From Serratia fonticola (GTDB taxonomy: Bacteria > Pseudomonadota > Gammaproteobacteria > Enterobacterales > Enterobacteriaceae), in contig NZ_VFMK01000002.1 in assembly GCF_006715025.1 (NCBI RefSeq), positions 1-64,000 on the forward strand: a DNA stretch of 64,000 nucleotides, given 5' to 3'. Position numbers and translations under genes: made by a program. Position 1 is the first letter of the stretch. Each line of letters starts with the position of its first letter. Of this stretch, positions 18,899 to 28,334 are shown piece by piece. The notes under the pieces were generated by a model. That model was not told the DNA's origin, searched no databases, and saw only the letters and a program-made list of their open reading frames with translations.

Positions 18899-20052
18899 AG
18901 CGCTTCCCTCCGTGCTATTTCACGAGGGCTGATAACGGTCAGCAGCTCTTTGCGGTCGATTCTTCCGGCCTGATACATCCGCCAGGCTTTATCGCTCATC
19001 CGCTCACCGCGCTCGCTGAGGCGGTTATCAATCCAGGAACGCCATTGCGTGTGCTTCAACTGACCAAGTGATTCTTTCACATCATCATCAAAGACCAGAT
19101 ATTCCCTAACCGACTGGCGTTTACCGTCAGTTGTTTTAAGCAGGCGTTGAGCAATGACGAACTGAAGGTTACTGAGCAGGTTCCAGGCCATCGCGTCTTT
19201 CTGCTCCTCAGGAACCAGCATCAGGGCGCGCGGGATAGTCTCTCCGGGGGAGTTGGTGTGCATCGTGGACAAACAAAGGTGTCCAGACTGGCCATTCATG
19301 ATGGCACCGCTGAGGGTTTCCGGGTCTCGAATTTCACCTACGCCAATCACGCCCGGGGCACGCCGCAGCGTTAAACGAAGGTGCTCAGCGAATGACGCTA
19401 CGTCCCTGCCAATCTGTGACTGTTCAGGCATCAGTATTGCGTCGGGGAAGTTCAACAGAAACTCGATAGGATCTTCTGCCGTGACTATTTTGCGGTTGGG
19501 GTCATGTACAGCGCAGTATTGATAAACCGACGCCAGAAGAGTGGATTTACCGGACCCGGTCTCACCGACGACTAGCCCCAGCCCCTTATGCGGCAGTAGA
19601 AAGGGAAACAAATCCTCTTCCAACCCTAGCGTTTCCAGTTCCGGGATGATCGTCGGGATGGTCCTGAGCGTCAAAGCTGGCACCATGTCGTGATCACCTA
19701 TAGTGGCCTGAACAAAGTTACAGCGAAAACGCAGACTTTCACCGCGCGCCAATCCGTATCGGTTGTACATATCACCGGTCAACTGCAGTGCTCGGTCCAC
19801 TCCTTTACCGGCCTTCAGGTCGCCTTTGATCTGCTCCGAAAAGACGTCATCCATAAGTCGGGTTAACTGTGGCGGCTCAATTCGAAACTCACTAGCGCGA
19901 ATTTTGCGGCCGTGCAAATCTACAACCAGTGGCCCGCCGCCCTGCAGGAAAATATCGGAGACACTGTTCCGCGCACAATGAACCAGAAACGCCCGGAGGC
20001 TGTCTGCATGTAACCCGCCATGTTCATGAAAATTAAATACAGGGAACGTCAT
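18895..20052 (-). CDS. traJ: TraJ, DotB-like secretion ATPase
   Basis: This 385-residue hexameric secretion ATPase of the PilT/DotB class has Walker A GETGSGKST at residues 163-171, an aspartate box (TAEDPIEFLL), Walker B-like GVIGVGEIRDPETL, and the histidine-box STMHTNSPGE. DotB drives the type IVB machine and docks onto DotO. It overlaps traI by four bases upstream and traK by four downstream. It is distinct from the pilus ATPase PilQ further upstream. Confidence 0.93.
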   Translation of the reverse strand: MTFPVFNFHEHGGLHADSLRAFLVHCARNSVSDIFLQGGGPLVVDLHGRKIRASEFRIEPPQLTRLMDDVFSEQIKGDLKAGKGVDRALQLTGDMYNRYGLARGESLRFRCNFVQATIGDHDMVPALTLRTIPTIIPELETLGLEEDLFPFLLPHKGLGLVVGETGSGKSTLLASVYQYCAVHDPNRKIVTAEDPIEFLLNFPDAILMPEQSQIGRDVASFAEHLRLTLRRAPGVIGVGEIRDPETLSGAIMNGQSGHLCLSTMHTNSPGETIPRALMLVPEEQKDAMAWNLLSNLQFVIAQRLLKTTDGKRQSVREYLVFDDDVKESLGQLKHTQWRSWIDNRLSERGERMSDKAWRMYQAGRIDRKELLTVISPREIARREAL

Positions 20053-20837
20053 TGCCCCCCCTTACGGATAACGGGTTTCCATTTGTTCTTGTCCACCACA
20101 AATCCTGCTGGGTCCTGGATGCGTTTCACTTTGTCGCCGATCATCAGCTCATCACGTGTACCGGTGACGCTCTGCTGAGTTTCCTTCACATCCGGGGCTT
20201 GGATGATGCCCTGCTGTAGGAGCGTTGAGTAGCGCAGCATCCCAGTGTAATCACGGGTCAGGCGGTTAAAATTTGATTCAAGAGTTCGGTCAGCACTTTG
20301 CCGTCCATCCTCCCAACCTTTACGAACCGCGGCTTCCCATACGGCCTTTTCCTTGCTGTTCTTTGGACGTACGCTGGCGTCCGGGGCGTCAATGCGCTTG
20401 TTGGCTAGCCCCGGCAAAAGCCAGGTACGCCAACCTGGCGGGTTACTGACGAACCGGGCCGGGACCAGTATATTGTACGTTCGGTATGCCGTTCGGATCT
20501 GATCAGGAGTGACGTGGGCCAGGTCGGCCGAGGTGGCGATTACTGGCGGTAGGTAGCCTTGCCGGCTGATGAGCGGGCGGAAGTCGTACATCGCGCTAAG
20601 TGTGCTGTCCCTTTCTGTCAGTATCTTGCGTAGTTCCCATGCGCGCTGGGCCTTTCCTCCTTGAAAACCAACGGTCTGGCCAGCATCATTGAGCATTTGC
20701 CAGACGGTATCACTCAACCCGTTGTAGTCATTTGTTGCTGGGTTTAGATAATCCTGAATACTTCCGGGCGGGACATCTTCAGAAAGGGCTGGCAGGGAGC
20801 TGAATAGCAACAGAACAGTAAGTAATGAACGTTTCAT
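20049..20837 (-). CDS. traI: TraI, DotC-like core-complex protein
   Basis: This 262-residue protein with a signal peptide (MKRSLLTVLLLFSSLPALSE) and no lipobox cysteine visible is similar in plan to R64 TraI and DotC: a largely helical periplasmic protein containing RPLISRQGYLPPVI and TYNILVPARFVSNPPGWRTW. DotC pairs with DotD to place DotH in the outer membrane. It overlaps both neighbours by four bases. Confidence 0.88.
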   Translation of the reverse strand: MKRSLLTVLLLFSSLPALSEDVPPGSIQDYLNPATNDYNGLSDTVWQMLNDAGQTVGFQGGKAQRAWELRKILTERDSTLSAMYDFRPLISRQGYLPPVIATSADLAHVTPDQIRTAYRTYNILVPARFVSNPPGWRTWLLPGLANKRIDAPDASVRPKNSKEKAVWEAAVRKGWEDGRQSADRTLESNFNRLTRDYTGMLRYSTLLQQGIIQAPDVKETQQSVTGTRDELMIGDKVKRIQDPAGFVVDKNKWKPVIRKGGQ

Positions 20838-21286
20838 GCGAGACGGTCTCCCTTATCTGGCAGTGCGAAGTAGAGATGGAGTTCCAACGGCTGTTGCTTT
20901 AACGTTGCGCGCCAGCCAATCTGGGTTTCCAACTGGCGGAGCAGGCTTTCGAAAGTGATATTGCTGACGTGCACATTGACGGGCAAAGGCAGGCGAACGC
21001 CGGTGTAACCAAAGTTCAGGCCACGCTGGCGGGCCAACTGAGCCAGCAATTCAATGGCATCCCCTTCCCAGTCGATTGATAGACGATCGCTGTTAGCTGT
21101 AAATGTTCCAGGTATTCGATACGACTGCTGATTTAGCGCCCCGTTGTGCCAGAGTTGCTGTTGAGTGGTATGTAGATGCGATGCGTCAATTGATGCTTTA
21201 TTAACGCTTTTTGAGGTACACGGTTGCTGAACCTGACAACCAGACAGCAGTAGTCCTGCCGCCACGGCTAAAATCGAAATTTTCAT
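20834..21286 (-). CDS. traH: TraH, DotD-like lipoprotein
   Basis: The ATG at 21286 (150 residues) is chosen because AGGGA lies nine bases before it; the ATG at 21295 is too close to that site. The signal ends in the lipobox LLLSGC, so it is an outer-membrane lipoprotein. The C-terminal domain (about residues 65-140) resembles the secretin N-domain-like fold of DotD. It is the first gene of the tra block here, since traE, traF and traG of R64 are not found upstream. Confidence 0.87.
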   Translation of the reverse strand: MKISILAVAAGLLLSGCQVQQPCTSKSVNKASIDASHLHTTQQQLWHNGALNQQSYRIPGTFTANSDRLSIDWEGDAIELLAQLARQRGLNFGYTGVRLPLPVNVHVSNITFESLLRQLETQIGWRATLKQQPLELHLYFALPDKGDRLA

Positions 21287-21368
21287 TATATGCATTCCCT
21301 AAAAAAGGAGGTATTTAATGGGGGGGCATTGGAAAAATATACATGAACTTGGTCTGGATGATTGATGA

Positions 21369-21397
21369 TTTATAGTGGGGCTTAACCCCACTATAAA
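21369..21397 (-). terminator. 12-bp stem-loop between the acyltransferase gene and traH
   Basis: TTTATAGTGGGG and CCCCACTATAAA pair perfectly around a five-base loop, ten bases after the acyltransferase stop. No U-run follows on the leftward transcript, so it may act as a weak or conditional terminator or as a transcript stabiliser between the pil and tra blocks. Confidence 0.6.
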
Positions 21398-21406
21398 TTA
21401 ATTATA

Positions 21407-22468
21407 CTAATTATTGTATTTCATTTTCATATTTAAAGATCTTTCAATAAACTTGTAGGAAAATAAGGCCAAGGTGGTGGATAATACACATGATAAAAAA
21501 AACCTTGGCATACCATCTGTTATGCCAATATCTACAAACCGTTTACCTATCCCATCATTCATTAGCGTGTGGATGAGATAGAGAGAGAATGATATCTCTC
21601 CCAAGGTAATAAGGAATCCAGGGATACATTTCGTTATAAGTTTATCATTTAACACCGCAGCAATAAAAAAAATTGACAAATACCATCCTGACATCGTCAT
21701 TCCATGCCCCCATGAGGGAGTAAATAGAATGCAGTAGCCTATAACGATTATCGACATAATTAATATTGATATGCGCAACTGGCTATTTAGCTTTTTTGTA
21801 TAAGGATAGACAAGACCAAAAGCAACGCCCACCAAAAACATCCATATGATAGGGTTAGTCATTAGATTTAAGTAAGCTGAATTGAATTGATAACCACTAA
21901 CATCCAATGTCGGTGAATGCCCAGCCAACATAGGGAAAACAACCAGGCTTAACAGAAACATACCAAACAACAGTGGCCATCGGTATTTTGATGTCAGACA
22001 AACTGCCATAACTAAGTAGAACAACACTTCGTAATTCAGTGTCCACCTAATACCATAGAAACCGTTATCATCCACATAGAAGGGGGAATGATTGGCATCG
22101 ATTGGGGAGAACGTGATTGCACTTATCAAGTTATTCACTTTCTCTGGATAATGGAACGTGCTCATGGCTCCAGATAAAATGAAAGTAATTAGCAGAATAA
22201 TAAAATAGGCCGGAAGTATTCTCCTTGCGCGATGTTTCAAAAACACCACTGCTGCCGATAGTCCTGGTGTTAGTTTCTTCGCTGAAAGAGTTATAACAAA
22301 GCCGCTTATTATGAAAAACATATCAACACCGATAGCCCCCCACCCAAATAGTTGATCGCCTAAATTAGGATATGAAAGATTTATATTCCAACGAAAATGA
22401 AACAACATGACTGCAAGCGCAGCTAATCCTCTCATCGCTTGGACACTAGCCAACTTATCTTTTTCCAT
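21407..22468 (-). CDS. Acyltransferase 3 family membrane protein (OafA-like)
   Basis: This 353-residue polytopic protein starts MEKDKLASVQAMRGLAALAVMLFHF, carrying the RGLAALAVMLFH motif of acyltransferase-3 proteins, with about ten hydrophobic segments. Such enzymes O-acetylate cell-surface sugars. It fills the place where R64 has the shufflon and rci recombinase after pilV. It is AT-rich compared with the flanking pil and tra genes, which suggests recent acquisition. A role in modifying the surface receptor or the pilus glycan is only a guess. The gap to pilV is about 80 bases. Confidence 0.88.
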   Translation of the reverse strand: MEKDKLASVQAMRGLAALAVMLFHFRWNINLSYPNLGDQLFGWGAIGVDMFFIISGFVITLSAKKLTPGLSAAVVFLKHRARRILPAYFIILLITFILSGAMSTFHYPEKVNNLISAITFSPIDANHSPFYVDDNGFYGIRWTLNYEVLFYLVMAVCLTSKYRWPLLFGMFLLSLVVFPMLAGHSPTLDVSGYQFNSAYLNLMTNPIIWMFLVGVAFGLVYPYTKKLNSQLRISILIMSIIVIGYCILFTPSWGHGMTMSGWYLSIFFIAAVLNDKLITKCIPGFLITLGEISFSLYLIHTLMNDGIGKRFVDIGITDGMPRFFLSCVLSTTLALFSYKFIERSLNMKMKYNN

Positions 22469-22546
22469 GAGGGTTCTTTAAAGGCAGTAGATTAAAAATT
22501 CATTATATTACATTGAGTTGTGTAATTCCACTCCGACGCATGAGAG

Positions 22547-23899
22547 TTAATTGGTACAGACAGCAATCGCTTGGAAACATGTTGTTCGCCATTGATTGTT
22601 TGGCGTAGACACAATCCAGCTATTTGAGGCAACATCAGGAAAAGAACCGTCGGGGCTGTTATGAGCAGCGCTTTCATTCGTCCATCGAGAGAGTCGATAT
22701 CCACCGGACACTAACTTTGTCCCGGTTGGGCAATATGCTCGTGACTCCTTGAGATTTGCACATTGCTCATCGCCAGTGACATTAAATGTATCTAACGCCC
22801 CCAATGATTTCCAAATCCCATTTTGGCAAGAGAGCAGAATACCTTCAGATGTTCTGCCAACGAGTCCATTAGGACTACATCCCCATCCGGCATTTGCTGT
22901 ACCATCAAGTTGTAGATATTCACCAACAAATACCCGTCCATCTGCACGAACGCTTCCCCCTCGGAGTTGCCCCCCAGTGTAGATCCCCTTGTTGTTCACC
23001 GAGCGTATCCAGTCATTGTCATCCATGTATAGCCCACCGCCATGGTCTTCATTGAGCCAACCCTTACCATGTTTGGTAATAAGCCAGCCACTATTGCTCC
23101 GAATATCTCCCGCCGCAGCTATACGGCCACCTGCGGTTATTTCGTCGCGAGCGACCAGGTTTTGAGCATTGACGTTTTGCTGGTAATTACCTGTTTGTGC
23201 ATTGATATTATTGCTGTTATTCAAGTCGTTATCCCCCATATCGATAGCAGTATGCATCTTGTTGAGATCGGGACGACCGTTAACTTGGAAGCGATACAAG
23301 CGATCGCTCTCTTCTGCCCCACCGGCTAATACATCAGACGTCAGATAGACTGCCAAGTGACCATTCTGCCCGCTGAGCCCTAGACTCGACAGGTTGACTT
23401 GCCAGCCTCCGCCTGCACCGTTTGCAATATTGGCGGGGTAGATATATCCCCCAAGGCCAGAGGTGTTCTGTGCGATATATCGCTGTCCCTTGAACGCAAT
23501 GTCCTGACCACCGGCAGTCAATACAAAAGCGACCAGTTTATCCGTTTGTGTAGGATTGCGTGTTACGGCGACAATATAGGTCTGAGTATTATTGTTGGTC
23601 AGGGAAAAACCAGGCGGCAAATACCCTTTATCCCTAAGGGTTTGCCCGGTTACGGTGACGTTGCCACCACCTTTAACCTGATTCAGTAAGGTGTCGTAGT
23701 TATCTTTAACGTATCGACGAGCCCCCTGGCTTACAGTGCTCAGGTGTGTGGCTGTTACGCTCCATGTTTGTTCCTCTATATAGTTGGAATATCTTTCCAG
23801 CCCTATAGGGGCGGCAATCAACACAATCCCTAGCACGATGGCCATTGAGATCAATGATAGCCCCCGATTGATACGAGGGGTGGCAGCTTCAGTAGTCAT
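22547..23899 (-). CDS. pilV: PilV minor tip pilin/adhesin, single fixed C-terminus
   Basis: The ATG at 23899 overlaps the pilU stop by four bases and gives 450 residues. The N-terminus (MTTEAATPRINRG, then LSLISMAIVLGIVLIAAPIG) is a prepilin leader and hydrophobic helix. The remainder is beta-rich, with repeated NNxN segments and a cysteine-containing C-terminal domain (about residues 350-450). In R64, PilV C-termini are exchanged by the shufflon and decide recipient specificity in liquid mating. Here no 19-bp sfx-like repeats, alternative C-terminal segments or rci follow, so specificity seems fixed. Confidence 0.9.
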   Translation of the reverse strand: MTTEAATPRINRGLSLISMAIVLGIVLIAAPIGLERYSNYIEEQTWSVTATHLSTVSQGARRYVKDNYDTLLNQVKGGGNVTVTGQTLRDKGYLPPGFSLTNNNTQTYIVAVTRNPTQTDKLVAFVLTAGGQDIAFKGQRYIAQNTSGLGGYIYPANIANGAGGGWQVNLSSLGLSGQNGHLAVYLTSDVLAGGAEESDRLYRFQVNGRPDLNKMHTAIDMGDNDLNNSNNINAQTGNYQQNVNAQNLVARDEITAGGRIAAAGDIRSNSGWLITKHGKGWLNEDHGGGLYMDDNDWIRSVNNKGIYTGGQLRGGSVRADGRVFVGEYLQLDGTANAGWGCSPNGLVGRTSEGILLSCQNGIWKSLGALDTFNVTGDEQCANLKESRAYCPTGTKLVSGGYRLSRWTNESAAHNSPDGSFPDVASNSWIVSTPNNQWRTTCFQAIAVCTN

Positions 23900-24564
23900 A
23901 GGGCACCCGATATAGTCAGTTGAGGGAAGCTTCCAGCCAGTCCCGCCAGTATGGCGAACAGCCAGGGAGCATAAGGTTGAGTCATTTTTTTCATCAGCAA
24001 CGTGCCAACAATAAGTAGCAAGAATGCACATCCGCTCAGCACACTGGCCAACTGCCAGGGAAACCAGGCACACAGCGCAGCGATCAAATGCACATCGCCT
24101 AGGCCAAATCCTTCGTCACCGCGCAGGTGCTTGGCACTGTAGTGAAAGGCATAGAGGAACAAAAACATGCCGATACTGCCTGTAAGTGCCGCCGTTAGGG
24201 TAAGTACGCTCCCAGGTATCAAGGTAAAAAGCAGACCTGTCAGCCAAAAACCTGAGGTATACCGCAGCGGTAGCCAGTAATTGCGCAAATCAAGCAGCAC
24301 CATAGGAATACCCCATGCCAGCAGTCCCAGCATTTTGACAGTGCCTAACCAGGGTGAACCCGCAAGGGTTGTTGTTGCGATCAGGACAGTACCGATGCTG
24401 GCAAAAACTATTGTGACCCCCCTGATCTGCAGCCGAGTGAGTGGTGGCCCATTATGCTCAAGCAAGAATTTTTTCGCTTGATGGACTAACGGTTGGGCAC
24501 AAATGAATAGAGTGGTGCTGACGATAACTATCAGTAACGAGAACTTCAGGAGAGACAAAGTCAT
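23896..24564 (-). CDS. pilU: PilU prepilin peptidase
   Basis: This 222-residue aspartyl protease has about seven hydrophobic segments. The two catalytic aspartates are recognisable in LLDLRNYWLP (about residue 92) and in the GxGD motif FGLGDVHL (about 156). It lacks the N-terminal cysteine/methylase domain of bifunctional PilD enzymes, as TcpJ- and PilU-type peptidases with short N-termini may. It cleaves PilS and PilV leaders. It overlaps pilT by one base and pilV by four. Confidence 0.92.
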   Translation of the reverse strand: MTLSLLKFSLLIVIVSTTLFICAQPLVHQAKKFLLEHNGPPLTRLQIRGVTIVFASIGTVLIATTTLAGSPWLGTVKMLGLLAWGIPMVLLDLRNYWLPLRYTSGFWLTGLLFTLIPGSVLTLTAALTGSIGMFLFLYAFHYSAKHLRGDEGFGLGDVHLIAALCAWFPWQLASVLSGCAFLLLIVGTLLMKKMTQPYAPWLFAILAGLAGSFPQLTISGAL

Positions 24565-25049
24565 CAGGTTGCACTTCCTGTAAGCTTTATGTACATCGCA
24601 TACACTTTCCGAGCATAAATCATGCGCCGTGCGCCGTTGTTGTCAGCGAACCCTGCGTTATAGGAGCCGAGGCATTGCCAATTTACGCCACATTGCTTGA
24701 GGTGTTTCGCTAAGATCCAGGCACCAATCTGCACGTTGAGACAAGTATTTGTCAGTAAATCCTGCTCACTTTGAATAATGCCTAATGCACGTAATTGAGG
24801 GATATGTCGCTCATTGATTTGCATCAGCCCGAAATCACGGCTAGTAATTCGTCCTTTTTTATCGCGATTTTTGCCAATAGCTTGGGGATTAAGACTGCTT
24901 TCAACAGTAGCTATTGAGCGCAGTAATAAGGGGTCTACTTTGTAGCGTGCACCAGCTTCGTTAAAACAGAACGCCTTTGCCGGCAGTGATAATAATAATG
25001 CCCCAATCAGCATCAGGCAGGACAAAGCACGTTGAAAAGAAAACAACAT
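24564..25049 (-). CDS. pilT: PilT lytic transglycosylase
   Basis: The ATG at 25049 has GGAGTG nine bases upstream and gives 161 residues; an in-frame TTG lies five codons earlier. A signal peptide (about residues 1-26) precedes an SLT domain with catalytic glutamate E50 in SIATVESSLNP, and the motifs FGLMQIN and LGSYNAG. It should open peptidoglycan for pilus passage. It is not related to the retraction ATPase also called PilT. Confidence 0.92.
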   Translation of the reverse strand: MLFSFQRALSCLMLIGALLLSLPAKAFCFNEAGARYKVDPLLLRSIATVESSLNPQAIGKNRDKKGRITSRDFGLMQINERHIPQLRALGIIQSEQDLLTNTCLNVQIGAWILAKHLKQCGVNWQCLGSYNAGFADNNGARRMIYARKVYAMYIKLTGSAT

Positions 25050-25103
25050 GAGAATGCACTCCAAATGGGGGCCGGCAACAGAACGTTGCCGGCAGGATGG
25101 GCA

Positions 25104-25694
25104 TCAAGTGTTGCTAGTAAAAGTAAGGATATTTTGACCAACAGAGCCTTTATCGGCAGTGCACTGCGCACCGATAGCATTGGCCGTGATCGGACCGTCG
25201 GTAGATGTGCCGTTAACCAGGGTGGTTACAACACTTGGTGCTGAACTTAGTTTGAGTGCTAGTGTAATACATGCTTCCTGTGGAACCGCGGCATATGTTA
25301 GTGAGAAAGAGCTCTTCTGACCTCCGGCAGTAGCAACCGGTTGTACGGTTACAGCCCCACCCCATAGATTTTGTAACTTGGCATTACCTGAGGATTTGGT
25401 GCCGACAACGGTCATATTAGCTGGTACACCACCGAACTGGATCAGTGCACCAGTCATAGCATCTGCAGCATCAAAATTATAGATACCAGACGTTTTCAAC
25501 ATAGTGCGGGTATTGGTCATCAATTCCGCTGCATTACTGTACTCAGTGTTGGCATCATTACGATTAAACAAACTGCCACCTTGAGTAATAGCGATCGCCA
25601 ATACAGCAAGGACAAGAACAAACCAGATGATCGCTTCAAGCAGGGTTATTGCCCCACGGTTGATAGACGAGTGAGGAGTTTGAATCAGTTCCAT
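25104..25694 (-). CDS. pilS: PilS major type IVb pilin
   Basis: This 196-residue prepilin has a 14-residue leader ending in arginine-glycine, then AITLLEAIIWFVLVLAVLAI with the conserved glutamate near the start of the mature helix. Cysteines at about 140 and 175 could form the usual C-terminal disulphide. It is the major subunit of the thin pilus. It lies between pilR and pilT as in R64. Confidence 0.92.
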   Translation of the reverse strand: MELIQTPHSSINRGAITLLEAIIWFVLVLAVLAIAITQGGSLFNRNDANTEYSNAAELMTNTRTMLKTSGIYNFDAADAMTGALIQFGGVPANMTVVGTKSSGNAKLQNLWGGAVTVQPVATAGGQKSSFSLTYAAVPQEACITLALKLSSAPSVVTTLVNGTSTDGPITANAIGAQCTADKGSVGQNILTFTSNT

Positions 25695-25723
25695 TATTAT
25701 TTCCTTTAGTGGATAGTGGGGGC

Positions 25724-26839
25724 TTAACGCGTGCCCACGAGGTCGTTGAGGTTTTGTGTGGCTAGGAGGATCAGGATCATGTAGCCAGCGTTGGTACCCA
25801 ATGCCATATAAGAAAGCAAAGACGCCGTCCGCTTGATCCGAGCTACAGTTTGCACAAGCCAGGCCCGTGCAAAATTTTCAATAATGATTTCAGCGTTATC
25901 GCCGTCGGTCAGCAGGACCAGTTTGTCGATAGCGCGTGGGGAGGGAAATCCGTAGCCGGCATTGCGCAATGCCAACCCGAGGTGGTCGCCTTGTCTAACC
26001 TGACGCTGAGTGGCGGCTAATCGCTCATACAACCAAGGAGGCGCATAGCGACTCAGCATTTCGATGGCGTCTTCCGTCTTTACCTGAGCACGCATCAGCG
26101 CACTGAAATTAAGCAAAAAACCTACCCCCAGCACGTCGCGATACACGCTCCAGGGCAATAAACGGTCCAAAACATATTGCCGCATAGCTCCAGTCAGGTT
26201 CGGCATCGACCAGACGATGAACCCAATCAACAGGATCATCAACCCACCGAGAATAATTGCATGATTGACAAAAAACTCTGAGATGGCGCTGAGCCACAAT
26301 AGAGCCCCAGTCCAGCTGTCTCTTGCAGATAATGACTCAAGACGAGGAAGAAAGTAGACCGTCACCATTTTCATCATGGCGAATGTGGTGGCCAGCAGCA
26401 GTGTCGGATAAGCCAGTGTGGAAACCAGTGCTGATTTCATATCCGACATTCCCTGAACTACGGTGATTGCTCGGTATAAGGCGGCAGCCAAGTTGCCGTC
26501 CTGGACGCTGGCGCTGAGGATGGCAGCCTCCTGTCGAGGTATCCAGGAGGCCAACCCTTGGTCAACGGACCGACCCTGACGTAGCGCACTGAGCATATCT
26601 TCCAGACAATAAACCACCGGGGGGCGCTTGTTCCCGTAGCTCCCTATCATTGAGTTGATGGCTTTCTCGACTTTGAGATTGTTGTCGAGCAGGAAAGCCA
26701 GATCCTCGTAGAGCATCAGGCGGTCAGCCGTTGAGAAGGTCTTTTGTGCTAACCATCGGCCTAACCTCTCATTCATTTTTTCCGATGACGGCATCTTGCC
26801 CCTCAGAGCAATCAGACGTTCTCGCAAGTGGGAAATCAT
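25724..26839 (-). CDS. pilR: PilR, GspF-like pilus platform protein
   Basis: This 371-residue inner-membrane protein has two GspF repeats (about residues 35-160 and 235-350), each with a hydrophobic hairpin, and a hydrophobic pair near 145-215. It anchors the PilQ ATPase. It overlaps pilQ by four bases. Confidence 0.92.
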   Translation of the reverse strand: MISHLRERLIALRGKMPSSEKMNERLGRWLAQKTFSTADRLMLYEDLAFLLDNNLKVEKAINSMIGSYGNKRPPVVYCLEDMLSALRQGRSVDQGLASWIPRQEAAILSASVQDGNLAAALYRAITVVQGMSDMKSALVSTLAYPTLLLATTFAMMKMVTVYFLPRLESLSARDSWTGALLWLSAISEFFVNHAIILGGLMILLIGFIVWSMPNLTGAMRQYVLDRLLPWSVYRDVLGVGFLLNFSALMRAQVKTEDAIEMLSRYAPPWLYERLAATQRQVRQGDHLGLALRNAGYGFPSPRAIDKLVLLTDGDNAEIIIENFARAWLVQTVARIKRTASLLSYMALGTNAGYMILILLATQNLNDLVGTR

Positions 26840-28329
26840 GAGTAGGTGACCTCCGGTGGCAGTAAGGTCATGCTGTCCTCGTCAAGCGGACTGATGTAAT
26901 CCGCATCAATGGGGTCAACCAGTCCCTCATTCAAATAACGCAACAGATGTTGACCGCGAGTAATACCGCCCAGCACGTTTACCCAATAACTGCGCGCGGC
27001 CAGCTTACCTTCATGGCGAAACAGCTCCATAAATCTGGCATCGGGACGAATGACTTCAGCAATGACACGTCGGCCGGTAACACCCTTATAACAATGTTCA
27101 CATCCATCAGGATGGCGAAAGGCCAGCTTCTCTACCTGACAAAAGCGTTCGAGTAACGCTCTTTTCTCATCTCCCAGGCTGTCTTTGACCACATTCCAGC
27201 TTTTTTTGCAGTGCGGGCACAGCAGCTGCACCAGTCGTTGAGCGATTAACCCGATCATGACTTGAGGATCGGCCACTTGGCCCATAGGGATACCCAGTGT
27301 GTCGGTCAGGCGATCAAGAATGCCGACGGCATCATTCGCATGCAGCGTAGTTTCAACCAAGTGACCGGACTTGGCAGCCGTTAGCGCAGATTTAACCGAG
27401 TTGGCATCACGGATTTCGCCGACGACCATGGCATCAGGATCCAGGCGCAACGCAGCAGAAATTGAGCGTACCCAGGCTAGGCTAACAGCGTCAGGGTCGT
27501 TTTTATCCGCAATGATGGGGGTTTGTACTGCCCCCAGAATCAGCCCCTCAGGTGGGTCTTCAAGCGTCATCAAACGCTTGCGGTGGCCGGTAAACGACAA
27601 ATACATTTCGCTGAATGTGCGCAGAGAGGTACTTTTCCCTGAGCCGGTTGGTCCAGACAGGATGATGACGCCCTCTGGTCGCGCTAGCATGCGGCGAATG
27701 AGCGTTTTCTGTTCAGGTAGAAAGCCTAGTTCGTCTAAGGTGGGGGGGGCATCTCCTTCGTCAGGCAAAATTCGCATCACTACGTACAATCCAAATTCGG
27801 CTGGCGTGTGTGCATAACGGGCACCGAAGAGCTTAAGTCCCTGCAGGAATTCTTTGCGTACACGCCCATCTTGAGCTCGATTAGGGTTAAAACTCTTCTC
27901 CGCAACGTCGCACATGGACATCACAATCGTAGACGCCAGCGTCATTCCTTCCGCGCGATCAAGTTGCATCACTGTTTCGAGGTCACCATGCACGCGAAAT
28001 TGGACCACGGTCACATTGTTCATTCCGATCAGCAGATGAATATCACTGGCACTTCTAATCTTGGCTTCTCGAAAAAGACCGATGATCTGGGCTTGTTGAG
28101 CAGAATAATCGTTTTGACGAATGTTGTCGGTGAGCTGGCTTTGCTGTAATTCTTTTAACTTGTCGAGCTGTATCCGCTTAACCTGTAGCTTTGGATATTC
28201 CTTATACGCGCCAGCAATCTCTGACGTGACTGCCAGGCTGCTATTGTGCGCGTCAGATACATACAGCGTCGGGGCGTCAGAATTGGCCAGATCTAAATGG
28301 ATATAGGTTGAGCCACGTTTCTCATACAT
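26836..28329 (-). CDS. pilQ: PilQ pilus assembly ATPase (GspE family)
   Basis: This 497-residue ATPase has Walker A GPTGSGKST near residue 226, an aspartate box (MTLEDPPEGL), Walker B-type AMVVGEIRDANS, the histidine-containing ETTLHANDAV, and two CxxC pairs (about 369-372 and 410-413) forming the zinc motif of extension ATPases. It powers PilS assembly. It lies five bases after pilP. Confidence 0.93.
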   Translation of the reverse strand: MYEKRGSTYIHLDLANSDAPTLYVSDAHNSSLAVTSEIAGAYKEYPKLQVKRIQLDKLKELQQSQLTDNIRQNDYSAQQAQIIGLFREAKIRSASDIHLLIGMNNVTVVQFRVHGDLETVMQLDRAEGMTLASTIVMSMCDVAEKSFNPNRAQDGRVRKEFLQGLKLFGARYAHTPAEFGLYVVMRILPDEGDAPPTLDELGFLPEQKTLIRRMLARPEGVIILSGPTGSGKSTSLRTFSEMYLSFTGHRKRLMTLEDPPEGLILGAVQTPIIADKNDPDAVSLAWVRSISAALRLDPDAMVVGEIRDANSVKSALTAAKSGHLVETTLHANDAVGILDRLTDTLGIPMGQVADPQVMIGLIAQRLVQLLCPHCKKSWNVVKDSLGDEKRALLERFCQVEKLAFRHPDGCEHCYKGVTGRRVIAEVIRPDARFMELFRHEGKLAARSYWVNVLGGITRGQHLLRYLNEGLVDPIDADYISPLDEDSMTLLPPEVTYS

Positions 28330-28334
28330 ATTTG

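Noticed and set aside
21407..23899. Shufflon in or after pilV
   Set aside because: No repeated 19-bp recombination sites, no alternative C-terminal segments and no rci-type recombinase were found.
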